Part shown: positions 23,179 to 28,979 of the stretch, one piece after another
How the letters are laid out: every line of letters starts with the position of its first letter
Position numbering within the stretch: the stretch's first letter is position 1
Assembly (NCBI GenBank): GCA_051646285.1
Contig: JBOFCU010000163.1
Span: 1 to 28,979, forward strand
Length of the DNA: 28,979 nucleotides
Reading direction: 5' to 3'
DNA from: Terrirubrum sp051646285
GTDB lineage: Bacteria; Pseudomonadota; Alphaproteobacteria; Rhizobiales; Beijerinckiaceae
Position numbers and translations under genes: made by a program
The notes under the pieces: model-generated
Seen by the model: only the letters and a program-made list of their open reading frames with translations
Told to the model about the DNA's origin: nothing
Databases searched by the model: none

Positions 23179-24354
23179 ATGTTCACGCAATTTTTCCTTG
23201 ATCTGAAAGCCGCCGGCGTGCCTGTCACGCTCCGTGAGTATCTCACGCTCATGGAAGCGATGGATCAGGACATCGCTGACCAGAAGATCGAGAATTTTTA
23301 TTTCCTGTCCCGCAGTGCATTGGTGAAGGACGAGCGCAATCTCGACAAGTTTGATCGCGTCTTCGGTGTGACATTCAAAGGGCTTGAATCCCTCGCGGAC
23401 GCGCTCACCACCAAGGAAATTCCCGAAGAGTGGCTGCGCAAGCTCGCAGAAAAATATCTCACAGATGAGGAAAAGGCCCAGATTGAGGCGATGGGCTGGG
23501 ATAAATTGTTCGAGACGCTGAAAAAGCGCCTGGAAGAACAGAAAGGCCGCCACCAGGGCGGCAACAAATGGATTGGAACGGCCGGCACATCACCCTTTGG
23601 CGCTTACGGATATAATCCCGAAGGTATTCGGATCGGTCAGGACGGCAACCGCAATTTTCGCGCCATCAAGGTATGGGACAAGCGCGAATTCAAGGATCTT
23701 GACGACACCGTGGAGCTTGGCACGCGCAATATCAAGATTGCGCTGCGCCGCTTGCGTAAATTCGCCCGCACCGGCGCAGCCGAAGAACTCGATCTCGACG
23801 GCACCATCAAATCCACCGCCGAGCATGGCTGGCTTGATGTGCAAATGCGCCCCGAACGGCGCAACGCCATCAAGGTGCTGCTGTTCTTCGATATTGGCGG
23901 CTCAATGGACTGGCATATCAAGACCGTGGAGGAATTATTTTCCGCCGCGAAGGCCGAATTCAAGCATATGGAATACTATTACTTCCACAACTGCCTGTAT
24001 GAGCATGTCTGGAAAAACAATTTCCGCCGCCGCACCGAGCAGACGCCGACCTTTGATGTCATCCGCACATTTTCATCAGATTACCGCGTGATATTCGTGG
24101 GCGACGCATCCATGTCTCCATACGAAATCGTTCAGCCGGGCGGCTCTGTCGAGCACTGGAATGAGGAATCCGGCGAGACATGGCTGCGCCGCATGCTCAA
24201 CCATTTCCCCCACAGCATCTGGCTCAACCCGGCCAAAAAGCAGCACTGGGACTATACCCATTCCACCCAGATGCTGCGCCAGCTTTTCGGGGGCCGCATG
24301 TATCCCCTCACCCTCGAAGGGCTGGATGAGGCGATGAAGGAGCTGGTGCGGTAG
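23179..24354 (+). CDS. CoxE-like VWA-domain protein
   Basis: A 391-residue protein of the CoxE-type VWA family, partners of MoxR ATPases. The N-terminal half (FFLDLKAAGVPVTLREYLTL, FYFLSRSALVKDERNLDKFD) is typical. The VWA core holds KVLLFFDIGGSMDWH with D238, G240 and S242: a MIDAS written D-x-G-x-S rather than D-x-S-x-S, which I believe is usual in this family. WLRRMLNHFPHSIWLNP and YPLTLEGLDEAMKELV form the end. No ribosome site is obvious before the ATG at 23179. Its likely MoxR partner is at 18634-19482 on the opposite strand. The stop directly abuts the stop of the convergent next gene. Confidence 0.87.
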   Translation: MFTQFFLDLKAAGVPVTLREYLTLMEAMDQDIADQKIENFYFLSRSALVKDERNLDKFDRVFGVTFKGLESLADALTTKEIPEEWLRKLAEKYLTDEEKAQIEAMGWDKLFETLKKRLEEQKGRHQGGNKWIGTAGTSPFGAYGYNPEGIRIGQDGNRNFRAIKVWDKREFKDLDDTVELGTRNIKIALRRLRKFARTGAAEELDLDGTIKSTAEHGWLDVQMRPERRNAIKVLLFFDIGGSMDWHIKTVEELFSAAKAEFKHMEYYYFHNCLYEHVWKNNFRRRTEQTPTFDVIRTFSSDYRVIFVGDASMSPYEIVQPGGSVEHWNEESGETWLRRMLNHFPHSIWLNPAKKQHWDYTHSTQMLRQLFGGRMYPLTLEGLDEAMKELVR

Positions 24355-25407
24355 TCAAACCAAAGGCTGCGGCCTCAACCGCTTCAGCCCCTCAGGCAGC
24401 ATTTGTTCAAACCGCGCCGCCAGCCGCGCCGAATTTTTATGGTACCACAGGCCGAGCGCGATCACGCCAAGGCCGATCAGCGTCAGCGCAAACGGGAACA
24501 GAAGCGAATCCCTGAAAACCCGGTTGGCGAGATCGCCGAGATAGACACCGATGCCGATGGTGCCGAAGACGGCATAAACGCGGCGGTTCAGATACAGCGC
24601 AATGCAGATCAGCCCGACATTGATCAGGAAATAAAAGAATTTCGCCAGATCACTGTTGGAAGATTGAAAGGTCAGCCCGCACCAGAAACCCAGCACACCC
24701 GCCAGATGAATCCAGAACGCATAATCCGCCTTGCGCTGCTTCACATCGACGAACCATGCAAACAGCATGGTCAGCAAACCAAGCCACATCGTGAGCTTGC
24801 GGCGCAGTTGCCATGAGCGGTCCTCATGCTGCGCGAGATATTGTGCCAGATCCATAGCAAAATACCACAGCGCCACCGCTGCAATGAAGGCAATAAATCC
24901 GAACGGATAGCGGCGGATAGCGATATAGGCGGCAGCAAAGGTGGCGATTTCCATCGGCACCCAGCCGCCCTTGATCCAGATATGGAAATCCTTGTAGTTG
25001 CCGGGCTTCACCCCGTCATTCCACCAACCCGTCATGTCTTGGAGGCCGAACACGATCAGCGGCACCATAGCCACAGCGATGGTGATGAACAGCCCGCCAG
25101 GTATTTTCAGGTCTTTCTTTGTCCAGAGATGGTTGCCGATCATCAGGGCCACCACTGCATAAATGGCACCAACAACAGCGAGAAACCCGCCGCCCATCAG
25201 CGAAAAACCAAGCGTGGTGAACCATGTCATGGCGCTGATGATCAGTAGCGCGCCGGCATACCAGAGTGTATGGGCCAGATCGAATGACGGCTTGGCTGAA
25301 ACGGCGGAGGCTGGAACAGCCAGTTCGCCGGCAAAAAAATGACTAAGTGCCCGGGCCTGATCACTGGTGATGATACCGGCGCTGGCCGCCTTTTGAAAAT
25401 CAATCAT
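24355..25407 (-). CDS. DUF2157-like multi-pass membrane protein
   Basis: A 350-residue protein with a short soluble N-terminus (FQKAASAGIITSDQARAL) followed by about eight to ten hydrophobic segments, e.g. TLWYAGALLIISAMTWF, FGTIGIGVYLGD and FALTLIGLGVIALGL. The helix-rich start and the GTIGIGVYLGDLANRVF block suggest the DUF2157 family of bacterial membrane proteins with no known function. Its stop touches the stop of the VWA gene with no bases between, and its start faces the divergent small gene 92 bases away. No active site is visible. Confidence 0.7.
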   Translation of the reverse strand: MIDFQKAASAGIITSDQARALSHFFAGELAVPASAVSAKPSFDLAHTLWYAGALLIISAMTWFTTLGFSLMGGGFLAVVGAIYAVVALMIGNHLWTKKDLKIPGGLFITIAVAMVPLIVFGLQDMTGWWNDGVKPGNYKDFHIWIKGGWVPMEIATFAAAYIAIRRYPFGFIAFIAAVALWYFAMDLAQYLAQHEDRSWQLRRKLTMWLGLLTMLFAWFVDVKQRKADYAFWIHLAGVLGFWCGLTFQSSNSDLAKFFYFLINVGLICIALYLNRRVYAVFGTIGIGVYLGDLANRVFRDSLLFPFALTLIGLGVIALGLWYHKNSARLAARFEQMLPEGLKRLRPQPLV

Positions 25408-25499
25408 GCCTCAAACCCCGCCGGCGTGTGAATCGACTTACCCCGCCCGGCACGATATTGCACTGCCCAGTCAAAATACAAAAGAGAAGCGGCAATGCC

Positions 25500-26063
25500 A
25501 TGGCGAACGACACCTACGCCCACACACCCAAACCGTTCGGGCGCGAGGTCACTTTCACCCGCGCAGGCCGCGAACTGATCGTGTCTGATGAGCGCAAGAC
25601 GCTCAATGCGCCTCTGAAGGAAGTTACGCAGGTGCGGCTGACCTATGAGCCGCGCAACACCATGGCCAAGGGCTTTCGCATGAAACTCACCCTGTCCAAC
25701 AAGCGCACGGCCACCATGACCAATCTGGCCTGGAAATCCCTGGTTCAGGTGGATAAGCAGAACGAGCCCTACCGCTCGTTTGTGACCGCCCTCATCCGAG
25801 ATATTGGAGCGGCCAACCCCAATTGCCTCTTTATTGGTGGCCGCCCGCGCGTGATGTGGCTGGCCATGGCAATCGTGGCTGCCGCAACCATGAGTGGCCT
25901 TCTCTTCCTCATCGCCCGCGCCTATTGGGCAGGATCGAACAGCATGGCGCTTTTTGTTCTCGCCTTTGCCATGTACTTTGGCTGGATGGCGTCCGACCTG
26001 CTGATGCGCAACCGCCCCCGGATTTTCACACCGGAGGCCATTCCGCCTGATCTGTTGCCCTAA
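25500..26063 (+). CDS. Conserved-looking two-TM membrane protein of unknown function
   Basis: I do not recognise this 187-residue protein. The N-terminal ~110 residues are soluble and beta-rich (VTFTRAGRELIVSDERKTL, EVTQVRLTYEPRNT, FRMKLTLSNKRTATMTNLAW), reminiscent of a PH-like fold. Two transmembrane helices follow (about 118-140 and 146-163; WLAMAIVAAATMSGLLFLIA, MALFVLAFAMYFGWMASDLL) and then a proline-rich end. The ATG at 25500 is preferred to one at 25428 because homology-like sequence begins there; the ribosome site is poor. Codon use resembles that of its neighbours. It converges on uspA with one base between the stops. Confidence 0.7.
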   Translation: MANDTYAHTPKPFGREVTFTRAGRELIVSDERKTLNAPLKEVTQVRLTYEPRNTMAKGFRMKLTLSNKRTATMTNLAWKSLVQVDKQNEPYRSFVTALIRDIGAANPNCLFIGGRPRVMWLAMAIVAAATMSGLLFLIARAYWAGSNSMALFVLAFAMYFGWMASDLLMRNRPRIFTPEAIPPDLLP

Positions 26064-26064
26064 C

Positions 26065-26490
26065 CTATTCTCGGATCACCAGCACCGAGCATTTGGCGTG
26101 GCGCACAATCGCCGCAGCATTGGAGCCAAGCAGGTAGGTTGACATCGCAGGCCGGTGCGACCCTACGACAATGACATCGGCATTCGTCACCTTCGCTTCG
26201 GCAATCACCTCAGGATAGGTGCCGCCATGGCGCACATGTGTGGTGACCTGATCGGCGGGCAACCCCGTTTCTGCGGCCAGTTCCTTGAGCTTTTTCTCGG
26301 CTTCAGCCTTTTGCTCGGCATCAAAAGTATCTGGCACGAATTCCATGAAAGTCATGGGCATCAGCGGGCGGACATAAACGAAATGAATCTTGCCACCACT
26401 CATTTTCGCCAGTGTCACCGCTTTCTGAATAGCAGGTTGGGCGATCGACACTTCGCCGATATCGACCGGCACGACGATGGATTTGAACAT
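26065..26490 (-). CDS. Universal stress protein, UspA family
   Basis: The 141-residue single-domain Usp protein starts MFKSIVVPVDIGEVSIAQPA and ends with GSHRPAMSTYLLGSNAAAIV followed by HAKCSVLVIRE. The ATP-binding signature G-2x-G-9x-G-S/T is only partly present: the second Gly is replaced by Arg in GSHR, while LLGSNAA is intact, so nucleotide binding is likely but not certain. GGAG lies about 8 bases before the ATG (26490), which rules out a 72-codon upstream extension of the frame. It is divergent from the MFS gene. A TGATA-N4-TATCA inverted repeat lies 37 bases upstream. Confidence 0.9.
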   Translation of the reverse strand: MFKSIVVPVDIGEVSIAQPAIQKAVTLAKMSGGKIHFVYVRPLMPMTFMEFVPDTFDAEQKAEAEKKLKELAAETGLPADQVTTHVRHGGTYPEVIAEAKVTNADVIVVGSHRPAMSTYLLGSNAAAIVRHAKCSVLVIRE

Positions 26491-26526
26491 GGCCTTCTCC
26501 CCTGTGCTGTGAATGGTGCGTGCGTT

Positions 26527-26540
26527 TGATATAGGTATCA
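26527..26540. promoter_or_regulatory. TGATA-N4-TATCA inverted repeat upstream of uspA
   Basis: Perfect 5-bp arms around TAGG, about 37 bases before the uspA ATG. It resembles a CRP/FNR-type site, but the wider TTGAT-N6-ATCAT spacing does not fit the FNR consensus TTGAT-N4-ATCAA. The assignment is weak. Confidence 0.35.
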
Positions 26541-26690
26541 TAAGGCGCTCCGGCATTGATCCAGCGCACATTTGCCCATGTATGCCATGCAGCAGGCGCA
26601 AGGCCAGCCGCCTCAACGGGGTTGCCGATGGTTTGACCGCAGCCAGCGCTCTGTCGCATGGTGGTACATTGCGCCAGTCCGGAATCCCTG

Positions 26691-27971
26691 ATGAGTACCG
26701 TGCCAATCATAACACCTGAGGCCAGCCTTCCAAAGGCGGGTATTCAGCAAGCGCAGCCGCAGGGTACATCTGCAGAACGCCTGCCGGTCGGCAGCTCGCC
26801 TTTTGTATTTCTTGTCACGATCAATTTTCTGAACTGGCTTGGCTTTGCCGCGTGGCAGGCCCTGCTCAACAATTTTGCCCGCGAACAGGCCGGATTTGAT
26901 GGCGCTGCCATCGGCATTTTACAGAGTGTGCGCGAAGTGCCGGGTTTTCTCGCCTTCACTGCCGTTTTCTGGTTCATGCTGATGCGCGAACAGACGCTGG
27001 GCTATATCAGCCTTCTGGTGCTGGGTGTTGGCGTGGCGCTGACAGGATATTATCCCACTTTTTCCGGGCTTCTCATTACCACCTTCATCATGTCCATCGG
27101 TTTTCATTATCTGGAGACCGCCAATCAGGCGCTGCAGTTGCAATTGTTGCCGAAGGCGCAAGCCCCCAGATTGCTGGGCCGCATTGCTGGCTGGGGCGCA
27201 GTGGCGCAAATCGTTGCCTACGCGTCGATATGGATTGGCTGGGATTATTTCCAGCCGACCTACCAGACCATGTTTCTGGTCGCTGGCATTGCGACGATCA
27301 TGTTGACGCTGATTGCGATGCTCACCTTCAAGAAGTTCGATGGCGCAACGCCGCAGCGCAAAGGCATCGTTTTGCGCAAACGCTACGGGCTGTATTATGC
27401 GCTGACGCTGATGAGCGGTGCCCGGCGGCAGATTTTCATGGCCTTCGGCGCATTTCTGCTCGTCGAGCGATTTGGCTTTTCCGTCTCCGACATTGCCAAG
27501 CTGCTCATTGTAACCTGCCTGATGAACACCTTTGCCGGTCCGCGCCTCGGAGCGCTCGTCGGCAGTCTCGGCGAGCGGCGCACGATCATGCTGGAAAACA
27601 CGGTACTGATCGCTGTGTTTATTGGCTATGCACTGGCCTCCCAAGGCGTTTTCGGTGCCAAAGGCGGTTTGCTGGCCGCAATATTCTTTGTGATTGACGG
27701 CGTATTCTTCACGCTGACCATTGCGCAAAAAACCTATTTCCAGAAAATTGCCGACCCTGCCGATATTGCACCTACCGCTGCGGTGGCCTTCACCATCAAC
27801 CATATCGCTGCTGTCGCAATCCCGGTCGTGTTCGGCATGATATGGTTGTGGAGCCCGGCATTTGTTTTTGTTATCGGCATTGGCATCGCCTGCATATCAC
27901 TGGCCATGTCATTCTTCGTGCCGCATGAACCAAAGCCGGGGCAGGAAACATTGTTATTTCCAGGCAGATGA
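26691..27971 (+). CDS. MFS transporter
   Basis: A 426-residue inner-membrane protein with about 12 hydrophobic segments in two halves joined by a charged loop near residues 200-225 (MLTFKKFDGATPQRKGIVLR). Features include FLVTINFLNWLGFAAWQALL at the start, the ML-MREQTLGYISLLVLG loop region, and FGRIAGWG-like LLGRIAGWGAV. Fold and length fit the major facilitator superfamily; the substrate cannot be read from the sequence. The ATG at 26691 gives a standard MFS N-terminus; the frame is open 11 codons further, with no ribosome site at either. It is divergent from uspA with 200 bases between. Confidence 0.85.
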   Translation: MSTVPIITPEASLPKAGIQQAQPQGTSAERLPVGSSPFVFLVTINFLNWLGFAAWQALLNNFAREQAGFDGAAIGILQSVREVPGFLAFTAVFWFMLMREQTLGYISLLVLGVGVALTGYYPTFSGLLITTFIMSIGFHYLETANQALQLQLLPKAQAPRLLGRIAGWGAVAQIVAYASIWIGWDYFQPTYQTMFLVAGIATIMLTLIAMLTFKKFDGATPQRKGIVLRKRYGLYYALTLMSGARRQIFMAFGAFLLVERFGFSVSDIAKLLIVTCLMNTFAGPRLGALVGSLGERRTIMLENTVLIAVFIGYALASQGVFGAKGGLLAAIFFVIDGVFFTLTIAQKTYFQKIADPADIAPTAAVAFTINHIAAVAIPVVFGMIWLWSPAFVFVIGIGIACISLAMSFFVPHEPKPGQETLLFPGR

Positions 27972-28074
27972 AATTCAATCATGTGCGTTACCGCACCAGA
28001 AGATTTCAAAAGACTGTTAGACGTCAAAGGGCCGCTATCAAAAGCCACTGCACATTATGCGACGGAGGCACACT

Positions 28075-28896
28075 ATGCCACATCCATTTTTCAAACAGGA
28101 TGAAACGATCGTCTATGATTATATAAAGCATGATTTGCAAAAAAAGAAGGACACACAATTGGGTGCCCTTTATGTCGATCTGGACAAAGGTGGTATCACA
28201 TTCATTCAACGCTGGCGTTACAATTTCATAGCAGGCCAAGTCTGGTCACAAAAAGAGCGCAAGATGCTGAAAGGCAACAGCTGGACTGATGATGAAGAAA
28301 TCAATTTCCACTACGCATCGAGTGCTTTGATTTGGAAATTTTTTAACACAAGTGACTTGTTGCCAATACTGCCCTTCCATGACCCGGTGGTTAAAGAGAT
28401 CATCAAACTTCTGAACAGCAATCATCCAACTCTGTGTTACACACCAGTCGGCAAGGGGGAATTTGCCAGGAAACACGCCGGCAAGAAACTTTTTGTTGCT
28501 TTTGATATCGCCATTTCCAGATCAAGGCCGCACTTCACTGTGGTTGTCAGAAAAATGCCGAAAGATCACGAGAATGGATTCCGCCCAAATGTTGATTACG
28601 GCGCGCGCATAATCAACCTGAAGCGCGCTGATATTCTACAATCTGGCGTCCAGCAAGATGGCAGAAAACCAGCTACAAATAATGACTTTTATGCACTGCC
28701 GCACGAGTTCGGCCATGCCATTGGCTACGAAATTGATGAATATGAGGTCGCGGCGGCCAAGCGCAGCGACGTCACGAGCTTAATGAATATTGGCAAGGAA
28801 ATCCGCGGCCGGCATTTCAAATTCATCACGCAGCATTTAAATACAATGTTTCCCGGCACACAGTTTATGATCACGGATGCCAATCCAAACGGATAA
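28075..28896 (+). CDS. Unrecognised protein with zinc-metallopeptidase-like C-terminal motif
   Basis: I do not recognise this 273-residue protein. There is no signal peptide or transmembrane segment. The C-terminal part reads HEFGHAIG (210-217), then DEY (221-223), SLMN (235-238) and RHF (246-248). HExxH binds zinc in many peptidases, and HEFGH...DEY...S-x-MN...RH resembles metallopeptidase domains seen in some bacterial toxins and secreted enzymes, including a Met-turn-like SLMN. The third ligand could be D221 or E222. GGAGG about 7 bases before the ATG (28075) fixes the start. The DNA is more AT-rich than that of its neighbours, with many AAA and ATT codons, which suggests acquisition. No immunity gene or toxin partner is seen; the window ends 83 bases later. 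Activity is untested. Confidence 0.75.
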   Translation: MPHPFFKQDETIVYDYIKHDLQKKKDTQLGALYVDLDKGGITFIQRWRYNFIAGQVWSQKERKMLKGNSWTDDEEINFHYASSALIWKFFNTSDLLPILPFHDPVVKEIIKLLNSNHPTLCYTPVGKGEFARKHAGKKLFVAFDIAISRSRPHFTVVVRKMPKDHENGFRPNVDYGARIINLKRADILQSGVQQDGRKPATNNDFYALPHEFGHAIGYEIDEYEVAAAKRSDVTSLMNIGKEIRGRHFKFITQHLNTMFPGTQFMITDANPNG

Positions 28897-28979
28897 CATG
28901 CCAAATTGCAGGAAACGCGCGCGGGCTGTGTCAGTATTGCCAGCGGGACTATTGTGACCGCCGCGCAGCGCGCAGGCAG

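Noticed and set aside
26527..26540. FNR box before uspA.
   Set aside because: The inverted repeat is real, but the half-site spacing differs from the FNR consensus, so it is listed only as an unassigned repeat.
26919..27803. 294-codon minus-strand frame.
   Set aside because: It is antisense to the MFS gene, His/Gln/Arg-rich and without any recognisable domain: a shadow.
27981..28103. 40-codon plus-strand frame between the MFS gene and the metallopeptidase-like gene.
   Set aside because: It has no ribosome site and overlaps the better-supported start at 28075. A leader peptide cannot be excluded but is not supported.
28897..28979. Frame near the right edge with Cys-x-x-Cys spacing that could be a small zinc-ribbon protein.
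   Set aside because: Too short, no start codon seen, and cut by the window end. I see nothing else supportable there.
1..28979. CRISPR arrays, insertion sequences, prophage genes, toxin-antitoxin pairs or restriction systems.
   Set aside because: No regularly spaced repeats, transposase, integrase or related motifs were found on either strand.

Overview
The window looks like chromosomal DNA of a free-swimming alphaproteobacterium. The evidence is the flbT-flaF pair beside a flagellin gene, a MotE-type protein and a small membrane protein downstream of fliL-fliM, a DksA with the alphaproteobacterial one-cysteine 'zinc finger', and flagellar control sites of the Caulobacter type: a full CtrA box, sigma-54 promoters and distal CGGCA-N5-TGCCG palindromes. 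I cannot name the genus. No plasmid, phage, insertion sequence or CRISPR signature is visible, and no tRNA or rRNA was recognised.

Bases 1-1650: a dksA-like gene with a very long Ala/Lys/Thr-rich histone-H1-like N-terminal half, its terminator, and the decayed C-terminal part of an lrgB-family gene on the minus strand.

Bases 1650-15650 are a flagellar island of four transcription units. The first is flgF-flgG-flgA-flgH (minus): distal and proximal rod, P-ring chaperone and L-ring. The second is fliL-fliM-DUF6468-motE (plus), divergent from flgF: stator-associated protein, switch, a small membrane protein and a MotC-chaperone-like protein. The third is flagellin-flbT-flaF (plus): filament and its post-transcriptional and secretion regulators. 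The fourth is flgE-flgK-flgL (minus): hook and the two hook-filament junction proteins. The flgF and flgE units each have a sigma-54 promoter with a CGGCA/TGCCG palindrome centred 102-106 bp upstream. The fliL unit has a consensus CtrA box. This fits a cell-cycle-to-sigma-54 flagellar hierarchy, though the regulators FlbD and CtrA are not encoded here.

Bases 15650-19480 (minus): an apparent operon moxR - sixA - ycjX - ycjF-like (AAA+ ATPase, histidine phosphatase, stress P-loop protein, DUF697 membrane protein). Bases 19600-24360 (plus): a KefB/C-type K+/H+ antiporter, two paralogous Spy/CpxP-like periplasmic proteins that share an 18-bp upstream element, and a CoxE-type VWA protein, the usual partner of a MoxR ATPase. 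Bases 24360-28979: a DUF2157-like membrane protein (minus), an unknown two-TM protein (plus), a UspA-type stress protein (minus), an MFS transporter (plus) and an unrecognised cytosolic protein with a zinc-metallopeptidase-like motif (HEFGH, DEY, SLMN, RHF). The right half reads as an envelope-stress and ion-homeostasis region.

I do not see a clear multi-gene novel system. The best leads are the repeated promoter architecture, the metallopeptidase-like orphan, the co-regulated Spy pair, the H1-like DksA tail and the lrgB remnant.
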